This document shows positions 1-6,940 of a stretch of 8,607 nucleotides of DNA, in pieces; position 1 is the first letter of the stretch; each line of letters begins with the position of its first letter. The stretch lies in assembly GCA_002701765.1 (NCBI GenBank), contig NZXB01000013.1, positions 21,719 to 30,325 on the forward strand. The letters run 5' to 3'. The position numbers were made by a program, and so were the translations under genes. The notes under the pieces were generated by a model. The model worked only from the letters and a program-made list of their open reading frames with translations. It was not told the DNA's origin and made no database searches. Origin of the DNA: Porticoccaceae bacterium. Its GTDB lineage: Bacteria > Pseudomonadota > Gammaproteobacteria > Pseudomonadales > Porticoccaceae.

Positions 1-565
1 TGAATTGGGCAGTATTCAGTGGCCTTGTAATGAAGACGCCCCTGCGGGAACACCCATAATGCATGTGGGTCAATTTGTGCGTGGGAAAGGTTTCTTTGCA
101 ATGACCGAGTATGTTGCCTCTGATGAGCGGACAAACAAAAGATTCCCATTGCTATTGACTACCGGTCGAATCTTGTCTCAATACAATGTTGGCGCCCAAA
201 CTAGGCGTACTAAGAACAGTTCTTGGCATAGGGAGGATATGCTGGAGATTCACCCTCATGATGCCGAGGAGAGAGGGATTGTCGAAGGAGATTGGTTGGG
301 TGTCAGCAGTCGCGTTGGAGATACAGTGCTTCGTGCCCAACTTACTGAAAGGGTAAAGCCCGGTGTGGTCTATACCACTTTTCATCATCCAGTTTCTGGA
401 GCCAATGTCATCACCACCGATAACAGCGATTGGGCAACTAATTGTCCCGAATATAAAGTGACTGCTGTTCAAGTATCTAAGGTGACTGAGCCATCTCGTT
501 GGCAGGCGAGGCAGAAATTGTTCGACAAGCGTCAGCAACGGTTCCTTCGAGAAGCGCAGGTGTAA
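1..565 (+). CDS. fdsA: NAD-dependent formate dehydrogenase alpha subunit, C-terminal part (cut by left edge)
   Basis: This is the last 187 codons of the catalytic molybdenum subunit of a soluble NAD-dependent formate dehydrogenase (formate to CO2, electrons passed via Fe-S clusters and FMN to NAD+, in the cytoplasm). The frame is already open at base 2, so a TTG at base 5 is not the true start and the gene continues to the left. The visible part is the molybdopterin-dinucleotide-binding C-terminal domain. Signatures are QWPCN at the start, LTTGRILSQYNVGAQTRRT (about 45-65 residues in), EIHPHDAEERG, VVYTTFHHP, and the ending NCPEYKVTAVQV, all close to what I recall of FdsA proteins. The formate-site and Fe-S-binding N-terminal parts lie outside the window, so the active-site Cys or Sec cannot be checked. 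Its stop codon overlaps the fdhD start (TAATG), and fdsG and fdsB are expected upstream. Confidence 0.93.
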   Translation, partial: ELGSIQWPCNEDAPAGTPIMHVGQFVRGKGFFAMTEYVASDERTNKRFPLLLTTGRILSQYNVGAQTRRTKNSSWHREDMLEIHPHDAEERGIVEGDWLGVSSRVGDTVLRAQLTERVKPGVVYTTFHHPVSGANVITTDNSDWATNCPEYKVTAVQVSKVTEPSRWQARQKLFDKRQQRFLREAQV

Positions 566-1440
566 TGCCAAAAGTTTTAGGCCATGGGACAAGCCATGTT
601 TCTAGGCAGGTATGGCATGTTGATCATTTATCAGAAGGGCTTGACATGGTTGCTACTGAGACGGCTTTAGCTCTTGTCTACAACGGTGTGTCTCATGCAG
701 TAATGATGGGGACACCCACTGATCTGGAGGATTTTGCACTTGGTTTTAGCCTTACTGAGGGCATTTTGAAACATCCAAAACAATTGTTGGATTATGACGT
801 TGTCGAAACAGAAAAAGGAATAGAATTATCTATGACTATTGCCTCCGAGCCCTTTGCACGCTTAAAACACCGGCGCCGTAGTTTGGTGGGAAGAACAGGC
901 TGCGGTATATGCGGAGCGGAATCACTGGAGGTAGCTGTTAGAGAACCACCCGCATTGGAGGATTCAAAACGAGCTGGGATATTAACTCACACTGCTATCC
1001 AAAAAGCCGCTGGTGAACTTCCGTCGCTGCAGAAGTTCCAACAAGAAACAGGTGCCGTCCATGGATCGGCTCTATGCACGCCAAATGGTGAAATAATTAT
1101 GGTTCGCGAAGATGTTGGGCGTCACAACGCTTTGGACAAACTAATAGGAGCCCTGGCAAGACTGGAGGCGAAAAAAAAAGAACGGATGGTTACAGGTTTT
1201 GTTATAACTACGAGCAGGGCTAGTTATGAGATGGTGCAAAAGACCGTTACCGCAGGGATCGGGACACTAGCTGCGGTCTCAGCGCCGACTTCCCTAGCTA
1301 TAGATTTAGCGAATAAGGCAGGTCTGACATTGATTGGATTTCTGAGAAGAGACCGGCACGTCGTGTATGCGAACGACTGGAGAATTGAGATGGGGGATCA
1401 AATAGCTAATGCCCGTAGAAACGCCCAAACAATTGGTTAA
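565..1440 (+). CDS. fdhD: FdhD/FdsC formate dehydrogenase sulfurtransferase
   Basis: A 291-residue FdhD-family protein, close to the usual length. By family knowledge it transfers sulfur from a cysteine desulfurase to the molybdenum cofactor, making the sulfido ligand that formate dehydrogenase needs. The paired cysteines are visible as GRTGCGICG (C113 and C116 from the chosen start). Other conserved family blocks are GAVHGSALC, REDVGRHNALDKLIG, SRASYEMVQK, and the C-terminal GLTLIGFLR. The same frame is open further upstream inside fdsA, but ATG 565 is chosen because it sits on the TAATG stop-start overlap and gives the family-typical length. The Shine-Dalgarno site is poor, which fits translational coupling to fdsA. 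Position between fdsA and fdsD matches the fdsGBACD order, where this gene is called fdsC. Confidence 0.94.
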   Translation: MPKVLGHGTSHVSRQVWHVDHLSEGLDMVATETALALVYNGVSHAVMMGTPTDLEDFALGFSLTEGILKHPKQLLDYDVVETEKGIELSMTIASEPFARLKHRRRSLVGRTGCGICGAESLEVAVREPPALEDSKRAGILTHTAIQKAAGELPSLQKFQQETGAVHGSALCTPNGEIIMVREDVGRHNALDKLIGALARLEAKKKERMVTGFVITTSRASYEMVQKTVTAGIGTLAAVSAPTSLAIDLANKAGLTLIGFLRRDRHVVYANDWRIEMGDQIANARRNAQTIG

Positions 1441-1651
1441 GATGGCCAATCAGATATCTCTTAATCTCCGTGCTAACGGTTCGGACGATGTGGTCGCAGA
1501 ACATGTTGCAACCCATCTTCAAAAATTTTGGTCACCACCTATGAGGCAAATGATCATTGCTCAGCTGACCGCGCCTGAAACGGACCTGTTGCCGGTTACG
1601 ATAGTGGCGATTGAGAAGTTGTCTCAAATGCAGCATGCTAAGCGCGATTGA
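1409..1651 (+). CDS. fdsD: Formate dehydrogenase delta subunit FdsD
   Basis: An 80-residue protein matching the small FdsD family by the pattern QLVKMANQI near the start and HLQKFWSPPMRQMI in the middle. FdsD is a small accessory or structural subunit of fds-type formate dehydrogenases and is needed for full activity in the systems studied. The start at ATG 1409 overlaps the end of fdhD by 32 bases. It is preferred over the internal ATG at 1442 because the residues before MANQI also fit the family, and a GGGGGA-rich stretch (1391-1396) lies 12 bases upstream. The overlap suggests coupled translation with fdhD. It is the last gene of the operon, and no clear hairpin-plus-T-run terminator was found after it. 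Confidence 0.88.
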   Translation: MPVETPKQLVKMANQISLNLRANGSDDVVAEHVATHLQKFWSPPMRQMIIAQLTAPETDLLPVTIVAIEKLSQMQHAKRD

Positions 1652-1929
1652 GTCCTCTCTAATTAAGAAATGCTACTTAGCAGGTTGAAAGGATCCAGCC
1701 GTTGGACGTTTAAGAAAATATTTAACCAGATTGTGGGACAATAATTCTCACTGGTCTTATCGAATATCCAATGGTCATTGACTATTTTTAGGACCTCTAA
1801 GGCCTATAAATCGCAGTAGGGGGAATTAGTTGCATAATCTGTGATGTTTTGTATTAACTAGCTTGAGAATTGTGGAGAATTTGAAGTCGAAGATAGAATT
1901 GAACACGCGAATAAATTTTGGAGACGTTG

Positions 1930-2733
1930 ATGGACAAAAGTAGGTGTATCTTGCAGCGAGAAAAAATTGACCCAGGCATCCTCCGTTTGACTTTGAATGA
2001 CGAGTCTCGAAGAAATGCACTGTCTCATGCCATGTTGGCAGAAATTTCTGCCGCACTTACTGATGTGGAGGCTGATGACACAGTCCGGGTAATCGTTATT
2101 GCTGCTAATGGTCCTGCGTTTTCTGCCGGTCATGATTTGAAAGAGATTACTGCAGCACGATCTGCCGAGGATAGTGGGCGATCTGAATATGAAGGTCTTT
2201 TTTCAGCATGTGCTTCGTTGATGCAATCGATAGTAGCCAGTTCGAAGCCGGTTATTGCTGAGGTAGCAGGTGTAGCCACTGCTGCGGGTTGTCAGTTGGT
2301 TGCAAGTTGTGATCTTGCCGTTGCGGCCGATACAGCAAGGTTTGCAACGCCCGGAGTAAATATCGGACTCTTTTGTTCTACTCCAATGGTCGCGCTGTCG
2401 CGAAATGTCTCTCACAAACACGCCATGGAAATGTTATTAACAGGAGATATGATCGGTGCAACTAGTGCTCAGAAAATTGGTCTCGTTAACAGAGTTCTTC
2501 CTTCAGACGATTTGACCGCTGGTACTATGGCCTTGGCAGAGAGGATTGCGCAAAAGTCTTCAATGACGTTGGCAATGGGTAAGAAGGCATTCTACGCTCA
2601 GTCTTCCATGCCGCTCGCTGATGCTTATGGATATACCTCCGCAGTGATGGTCGAAAATATCCTGACATATGATGCTGAAGAGGGTATACGAGCGTTTGTT
2701 GAAAAGCGCCATGCGAAATGGCAAGACAAGTAA
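1930..2733 (+). CDS. Crotonase-fold protein, ECHDC3-like, without the classical catalytic glutamates
   Basis: A 267-residue enoyl-CoA hydratase/isomerase superfamily protein. The CoA/oxyanion segment is FSAGHDLKE (about residues 64-72) and the second oxyanion block is GVATAAGCQL (about 114-123). The stretch FATPGVNIGLFCSTP (about 138-152) is characteristic, as I recall it, of the mitochondrial ECHDC3 group and its bacterial relatives. Where rat mitochondrial crotonase has catalytic Glu144 and Glu164, this protein has Gln122 and Gly142, so ordinary hydratase activity is unlikely and the substrate is unknown. Start: ATG 1930 has GGAGA at 1920-1924 with good spacing; a TTG at 1918 is rejected because it lies within that site. 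The gene stands alone, 278 bases after fdsD and 422 before the next gene, so it is probably its own transcription unit. Confidence 0.85.
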   Translation: MDKSRCILQREKIDPGILRLTLNDESRRNALSHAMLAEISAALTDVEADDTVRVIVIAANGPAFSAGHDLKEITAARSAEDSGRSEYEGLFSACASLMQSIVASSKPVIAEVAGVATAAGCQLVASCDLAVAADTARFATPGVNIGLFCSTPMVALSRNVSHKHAMEMLLTGDMIGATSAQKIGLVNRVLPSDDLTAGTMALAERIAQKSSMTLAMGKKAFYAQSSMPLADAYGYTSAVMVENILTYDAEEGIRAFVEKRHAKWQDK

Positions 2734-3155
2734 AGCTGATTTTAGACCAAATTATCAACATGGTTGAATCTTTGGATTTTTCCAGGCAGAAAAAAATAAA
2801 CATGCAGGTCTTTAATACGATCAGTGCTTTAGATAGAATGCCGCGGCACGCGTTTTAGACTCGATACCTCCGCAATTGATGATCAATCGTATATATGTTG
2901 CGGGAAACAATAAAACAGTAAACGGAAAACGGGTACGCAAAGGGCCAAGCTCATCTCCCGAATCAGAGTTGAGCAATGGATTATAATAGCTGGAGCGGTG
3001 AGCGGATTCGTGTCTCTACTTCACGACACATTGCAGGAAAACATAACCACAGCGTTAGCGACGACCGGCCAATGGACCGATAAATCCTTGCTAGTATCAA
3101 ACTTTCCGATCTGCCGGTAGTCAGGAGTCCAGTCAACGAAAAAAGGGGATTATCT
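2734..3155. other. 422-base intergenic gap without a supported gene
   Basis: No reading frame here has both a credible start and family-like sequence. Small inverted repeats are present: TCAAC-ATG-GTTGA at 2755-2767 just after the upstream stop, CCGCAA (2870-2875) with TTGCGG (2898-2903), ATTGA-TGA-TCAAT inside that at 2875-2887, and GTGTC (3010-3014) with GACAC (3025-3029). None has a proper T-run or matches a riboswitch I recognise. The end of the gap must hold the promoter of the PLP-enzyme gene, but no convincing -35/-10 pair was found. A strong Shine-Dalgarno AGGGGA lies at 3144-3149. Confidence 0.6.
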
Positions 3156-4973
3156 ATGGAATTTGATCCAAGACGTCAATTGAGTCCACTCAGGAACACC
3201 ACATCTTCTAGTGATGCTGGCGAGCTTGCTTTAGAGCAAGCTCGTCACTTTGGGATAGACCCAGAGACAGATTTTGGTCGCGCTCTCATAGAGCTCGCGC
3301 ACAATCTTTATGATGTAAATATAGCGGCCCACGACTTGGGAAGGATTACGTTTGATGGACTTGCTCATATCGATCGAACGGATCGAATAGCTTGGTTCAA
3401 CGCCAAGCGTTTCATCAGTTTCCAGTTGGCCAAAGTATTAGACTCGTTGCAGAATCCCTTGCGTGCATCTTATCAGTCAATAACAACTGATCATCCTGGA
3501 TTTGCATCAAAGGGTGCTTACCCGCTCTTTGACAATGTGGCAGCAATCTTTTCTTCGACGCCCGTAATAACACGAACAGCCACCTATTTATTTGCTTGCA
3601 CCGAGTGGGTAGAGGATGCTTTCTGCGGCAGAGAACCCTTGCATGATATTTACTCTAGATTGTTAAACCCGACATCGATAAGTTTGGCCAATCATATAAT
3701 CGATCTTGAATGCGGGGCAGAATCAAATCAATACATGGCTTGGAACTTCAATTCTGGAATGGCTGCGATTGACGGGGTAATGAGTCATCTTTTGAGTCGA
3801 GATGATATCATCCTCTCTTCTCGACATATCTATGGTGGAACATATCAATTACTGCATGATTGGTTTGCTAAAGAATCGAAATTGGGTGTGGCACTTGAAT
3901 GGTTCGATGGTTATGACTCGCAAGTTTTTGCGGACGCCTTGGACAGAGTTGCAGAGCAATATGCTGACAGAGTGGAAAAAGGGGCTAAAATTTTTGTCTA
4001 TCTTGAAAGCCCATGTAATCCCCACGGCTATGTACTTGATGTGCCGGGAATTTGCAGACAAGCTCACGAGCGAGGCCACAGAGTCATCGTCGATCCAACG
4101 GTAGGCACACCTTTTCTACAGCCTCTGTTAAAGGTTTCAGACCGCATGGATAGGCCAGATTTTGTGTTGCACTCATATACCAAAGATTTGGCTGGAACAG
4201 GCACAACTACTGCGGGTGTTGTAATTGGTCGCAATGAGGACATGTTTGTCCCTAAGAACAGCAGTATTGAGGCGACATGGCCGGATGGGAGCGAACGCCG
4301 AGTGGAATGGGACGAAAGCATGTTCTGGAATGTGTACTATATCAAAGGTGGTTTTCTCGATGCTGACAAGGCATTTGAAGTTTTAAATGGAATGAAAACT
4401 TATGAGATGCGTGTTTTGCAGAAAGCTATTAATACAGTTGTTCTAGCTAATGTTCTTGCGGCCCATCCAAATATCAATGTGTCCTGCCCTATTTTGAAAG
4501 AGAATACAAACCATGCTCTATTGGAAAATCACATGTACCTCGGGCTACCGGCGCCTTTATTTACAATCGATATGGAGTCCTCTGACACAGAATCTTCGAT
4601 AAATTCTGCCGTCTTCAAGCGCTTTTCCGATTCCCTAGAACCGGCAGTGGGGTTGCAGGTCAGCATTGGTCAAACAAATTCACTGGCACTTTGCCCTGCT
4701 ATGACAACTCACTCGGAATTATCGGACGCGGCCTTGTTGGAAGCTGGTATACGAAAAACGACGATGCGTATCTCAGTCGGATTGGAGGACCCTCGTCTTT
4801 TTCTTGCGCATTTTATTACTGCTGCAAAGATAGCCATAGAACCGGAATATCCCGAGTTTTGCGATGCTTTCCCGAAATACTCGGAAATTGATGCCCTTTA
4901 TATCGATACTTTCAAACGCTATACGTCTAAGCATAATCAGGCCCTTCCTGGAATTGCAGAGCTTATGAAATAA
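3156..4973 (+). CDS. Large Cys/Met-metabolism (trans-sulfuration fold) PLP-dependent enzyme
   Basis: A 605-residue PLP enzyme of the Cys/Met metabolism family (gamma-synthases, gamma-lyases, O-acylhomoserine sulfhydrylases). Visible residues are the phosphate-binding SGMAAI (S200), IYGGTYQLL with the cofactor-stacking Tyr226, ESPCNP (284-289, Asn288), Asp313 in IVDPT for the pyridine nitrogen, and Lys343 in SYTKDLAGTG as the Schiff-base lysine. The C-terminal block SLALCPAMTTHSELS is followed by MRISVGLED, whose Arg538 should hold the substrate carboxylate. Typical members are about 380-430 residues. Here there is an N-terminal addition of roughly 85 residues plus extra sequence in the middle and C-terminal parts. 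Methionine gamma-lyases I recall have Cys after the YG motif; this protein has YGGT, nearer to sulfhydrylases and gamma-synthases. The exact reaction cannot be assigned. Start ATG 3156 has AGGGGA six bases upstream. A GFA-family gene follows after 30 bases. Confidence 0.85.
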   Translation: MEFDPRRQLSPLRNTTSSSDAGELALEQARHFGIDPETDFGRALIELAHNLYDVNIAAHDLGRITFDGLAHIDRTDRIAWFNAKRFISFQLAKVLDSLQNPLRASYQSITTDHPGFASKGAYPLFDNVAAIFSSTPVITRTATYLFACTEWVEDAFCGREPLHDIYSRLLNPTSISLANHIIDLECGAESNQYMAWNFNSGMAAIDGVMSHLLSRDDIILSSRHIYGGTYQLLHDWFAKESKLGVALEWFDGYDSQVFADALDRVAEQYADRVEKGAKIFVYLESPCNPHGYVLDVPGICRQAHERGHRVIVDPTVGTPFLQPLLKVSDRMDRPDFVLHSYTKDLAGTGTTTAGVVIGRNEDMFVPKNSSIEATWPDGSERRVEWDESMFWNVYYIKGGFLDADKAFEVLNGMKTYEMRVLQKAINTVVLANVLAAHPNINVSCPILKENTNHALLENHMYLGLPAPLFTIDMESSDTESSINSAVFKRFSDSLEPAVGLQVSIGQTNSLALCPAMTTHSELSDAALLEAGIRKTTMRISVGLEDPRLFLAHFITAAKIAIEPEYPEFCDAFPKYSEIDALYIDTFKRYTSKHNQALPGIAELMK

Positions 4974-5003
4974 GACTCTAGCTTTCTTATAGAAATTACT
5001 GGT

Positions 5004-5639
5004 ATGGATAATTACAAGACAGGGGGCGGGGTTGACCCCATACTTGCGGCAAAGTTTTATCCAAGTGGAACAAAAAGAGAGGCGACGTCGATTTGTCTCT
5101 GCGGCGCGGTGGAGATCCGTATCGTCACTGAATCTCCGTTGTTTTCGGGGTTCTGTCACTGTAAGGCTTGCCGCCGAGCGCATTCGGCTCCGCTCTACCA
5201 AATGCTTTTTGTCGAGACCTCGAACTTCTGCCCTAAAACTGGTCGCCTTAGGAAGGGAGAATACGAACTCACAATTACGAAGGGATATGAAAAACTAAGG
5301 CCCGCGAAAATGGGGATAGGTAACCCGAATTTCCAGTCATTGGATGTCAATCCTCATATTGGTGGGCTAGGAAGAATCTTTTGCAAAGACTGCAGTGTCA
5401 TCATGATGACGGCGGTGTTTGCCAGACCTGGCAGTGTATTCAATAACGGCGATCAAGATAAAGAGATGGTGTGCGTCTTTCCATCGACTTTTACTGAAAA
5501 TATGTCGGAGTTTATCCAAGCTTGGCAGCCTAATCTTCATGTGAATTGCGGTAGTGCAATTTTACCACTATCCGCCTTCAATGATGGATTGGCGAAGTGG
5601 ACTGAATGGGCTGACGGTGTTCCCTGGGCTGATGACTAG
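5004..5639 (+). CDS. GFA / CENP-V-family zinc protein (glutathione-dependent formaldehyde-activating enzyme-like)
   Basis: A 211-residue protein with the zinc-ligand pattern of the GFA family: CLCGAV (C31, C33), CHCKACR (C51, C53, C56) and FCKDC (C127, C130). The founding member, Paracoccus Gfa, was reported to speed formation of S-hydroxymethylglutathione from formaldehyde and glutathione, but most family members have no proven function. Two features are unusual: the gap between the second and third cysteine clusters is 70 residues, longer than the roughly 40 I recall for Paracoccus Gfa, and the usual Gly after the last CxxC is Ser131. The C-terminal tail is rich in Trp (WQPN, WTEWADGVPW). 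The start ATG 5004 has no clear Shine-Dalgarno site. It lies 30 bases after the PLP-enzyme gene, so the two are probably co-transcribed and perhaps translationally coupled. Confidence 0.85.
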   Translation: MDNYKTGGGVDPILAAKFYPSGTKREATSICLCGAVEIRIVTESPLFSGFCHCKACRRAHSAPLYQMLFVETSNFCPKTGRLRKGEYELTITKGYEKLRPAKMGIGNPNFQSLDVNPHIGGLGRIFCKDCSVIMMTAVFARPGSVFNNGDQDKEMVCVFPSTFTENMSEFIQAWQPNLHVNCGSAILPLSAFNDGLAKWTEWADGVPWADD

Positions 5640-5654
5640 GGACTTTAGAATCCC

Positions 5655-5680
5655 ACCACCCAAAGGGCTTGGTCATTTTT
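5655..5680 (+). terminator. Weak candidate rho-independent terminator after the GFA gene
   Basis: ACCA-CCC (5655-5661) can pair with GGG (5665-5667) and TGGT (5670-5673) around an AAA loop, with a two-base bulge (CT) on the 3' side. This seven-pair stem is followed by CATTTTTA. Its position 16 bases after the GFA stop is right for ending the PLP-GFA transcript. The bulge and short T-run make it a weak candidate. Confidence 0.4.
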
Positions 5681-5781
5681 ACATCCTGACGCTGCTAAGG
5701 ATTTGGCTCAGAGGCTACCAAACGAATGGAATCCAAAAAAATGAGATTGCATATGTGCACCTACCAGCGAGTTACTGAGTC

Positions 5782-6690
5782 ATGAGCGGCGTGTCTAGTC
5801 GACGGAAGCTTGGATTGTCTTTGGCATTTGTCGCCACGATTATGTGGGCTGTATTACCAATTGCATTGGTTCAGCTCATGCAAGCACTCGATCCAATTAC
5901 TATTACTTTTTTCCGTTTTTTCTTGGCTGCAGCTATTTTAACAATATATTTATCTATCCGAGGCAGATTGCCAAGCATATCGAAATTAAATTGCACTACG
6001 CGACTGTTGAAATTTTTATTTGCTGGAACCCTGCTCTCAGCAAACTATGGACTATTCATATACGGGTTGGAAAGAACTACATCTGAAGCTGCTGAGGTCA
6101 TTATTCAACTCGCTCCAATGCTTTTTCTCTTAGCTGGAATTCGGGTCTTCAAAGAGCAGTTTTCCATGTTTCAATGGTTTGGAGCGGCAATCTTCATAAC
6201 CGGTTTGATTTTATATTTCACGCATCGAGTTGAAGACCTTTTCGTTTCTTTCAGCAACTATGGTGAGGGTATGCTTATGGTAGCGATAAGCGCTCTGTTT
6301 TGGGCGGGTTATGCCATTATTCAAAAGTTTCTTATGAGGGAGTTCAGCTCCGAGGAGACCTTGATCATAATTTACTGGATTGGCGCAGGGTTATTTTTAA
6401 TTAAATCAGAATTTTCCACCTTGCTGCACCTCAACACGTTTTTCTGGGTGTTATTGGTTTTTTGTGGATTGAATACGCTTATAGCGTATGGAAGTTTTAC
6501 AGAGGCACTCGCGCATACTGAGGCTTCAAGAGTCAGCGCAATTATGGCTCTGACTCCTGTAATTACATCAACTATCGTACAGATTTTTCCCATGGAAGGC
6601 GTTTACATCGAACCTATGTATCTTTTGACTGTAGTTGGCGCGATAATGGTAGTCCTTGGATCAGTAATAGTCGCGATTTCAAAAAAGTAA
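5782..6690 (+). CDS. EamA/DMT-superfamily transporter
   Basis: A 302-residue inner-membrane protein with ten predicted membrane helices, roughly at residues 10-33, 39-59, 75-95, 99-120, 127-146, 157-177, 189-207, 213-233, 245-265 and 276-299. This is the standard two-times-five EamA layout of the drug/metabolite transporter superfamily. Family-typical sequences include FFRFFLAAAIL in helix 2 and NYGLFIYGLERTTSEAAEVIIQLAPM at helices 3-4, repeated in the second half as YGSFTEALAHTEASRVSAIMALTPV. Related proteins export amino acids or other small metabolites, often cysteine- or threonine-related, but the substrate cannot be read from sequence. Start ATG 5782 has only a weak Shine-Dalgarno site. 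It is 142 bases after the GFA gene and a possible terminator lies between them, so co-transcription is uncertain. Confidence 0.9.
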   Translation: MSGVSSRRKLGLSLAFVATIMWAVLPIALVQLMQALDPITITFFRFFLAAAILTIYLSIRGRLPSISKLNCTTRLLKFLFAGTLLSANYGLFIYGLERTTSEAAEVIIQLAPMLFLLAGIRVFKEQFSMFQWFGAAIFITGLILYFTHRVEDLFVSFSNYGEGMLMVAISALFWAGYAIIQKFLMREFSSEETLIIIYWIGAGLFLIKSEFSTLLHLNTFFWVLLVFCGLNTLIAYGSFTEALAHTEASRVSAIMALTPVITSTIVQIFPMEGVYIEPMYLLTVVGAIMVVLGSVIVAISKK

Positions 6691-6741
6691 GCCAGTTAAA
6701 ATAGGCCAGCTATGCAGGATTAATAATCTCAAATGCGTTAA

Positions 6742-6764
6742 AGCACTCCTTGCTGTCATTTTTT
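6742..6764 (+). terminator. Very weak terminator-like hairpin after the EamA gene
   Basis: AGCA (6742-6745) and TGCT (6751-6754) form a four-pair stem with a five-base loop, followed by GTCA and six T residues (6759-6764). Position, about 50 bases after the stop, is suitable. The stem is short and offset from the T-run, so this is only a possibility. Confidence 0.22.
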
Positions 6765-6801
6765 CAAAACTGTGGTTCTTCGCTTTCCTTTGGGTGCATC
6801 T

Positions 6802-6838
6802 AGAATAAATATTCTTTTTTAAAATAAAAAGAATATTT
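6802..6838. repeat. AT-rich perfect inverted repeat, probable operator
   Basis: AAATATTCTTTTT (6807-6819) and AAAAAGAATATTT (6826-6838) are perfect 13-base inverted arms separated by six bases. An overlapping second palindrome, AGAATA-AA-TATTCT, lies at 6802-6815. The element thus holds three copies of an AGAATA-type half-site, at 6802-6807 and 6830-6835 in forward and 6810-6815 in reverse orientation. It ends 14 bases before a consensus -10 hexamer and covers the expected -35 zone of the TauE/SafE gene, which suits a repressor site. A hairpin terminator reading is less likely because the stem is almost all A-T and no T-run follows. Confidence 0.6.
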
Positions 6839-6852
6839 GTATCTCTGAATTG

Positions 6853-6858
6853 TATAAT
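6853..6858 (+). promoter_or_regulatory. Probable -10 element for the TauE/SafE gene
   Basis: TATAAT at 6853-6858 is a perfect -10 consensus, 82 bases before the ATG at 6941. No good -35 hexamer sits 16-18 bases upstream; that zone (about 6829-6836) is the right arm of the inverted repeat, so an activator or an overlapping repressor may matter. Confidence 0.45.
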
Positions 6859-6940
6859 TGAGCTTACTAAACGGCATATTAAAGAAGGCCATCGTCATTT
6901 GACTTTGTTAATGGACTAGGGATTTAGAGAACAAAAAAAT

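Noticed and set aside
152..592. 146-codon minus-strand reading frame opposite fdsA and the start of fdhD
   Set aside because: It lies opposite well-matched formate dehydrogenase sequence and shows no family features; it is a shadow frame.
1730..1742. ATTGT-GGG-ACAAT hairpin after fdsD as an operon terminator
   Set aside because: The stem is only five pairs, AT-rich, and not followed by a T-run.
1778..1810. Possible promoter TTGACT (1778-1783) with TATAAA (1805-1810) upstream of the crotonase-fold gene
   Set aside because: The spacer is 21 bases, too long for a normal sigma-70 promoter, though either hexamer could work with another partner.
1918..1932. TTG start at 1918 for the crotonase-fold gene
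   Set aside because: The ATG at 1930 has GGAGA at 1920-1924 with normal spacing; the TTG falls within that ribosome site.
2976..3083. 35-codon open frame (ATG 2976) in the gap before the PLP-enzyme gene
   Set aside because: Weak ribosome site, polar low-information sequence with no hydrophobic or domain signal; it could easily be chance.
2734..3155. SAM-type or other riboswitch in front of the PLP-enzyme gene
   Set aside because: Expected given the sulfur amino acid family, but no conserved SAM riboswitch core was recognised and the inverted repeats are short and unconnected.
3156..4973. Naming the PLP enzyme a methionine gamma-lyase
   Set aside because: The YGGT motif lacks the Cys found in the methionine gamma-lyases I recall, and the length is very different; only the family can be supported.
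4773..5201. 142-codon minus-strand frame across the PLP-GFA junction
   Set aside because: It overlaps two genes with clear family motifs, has no recognisable domain, and is rich in Arg and Ser as shadow frames often are.
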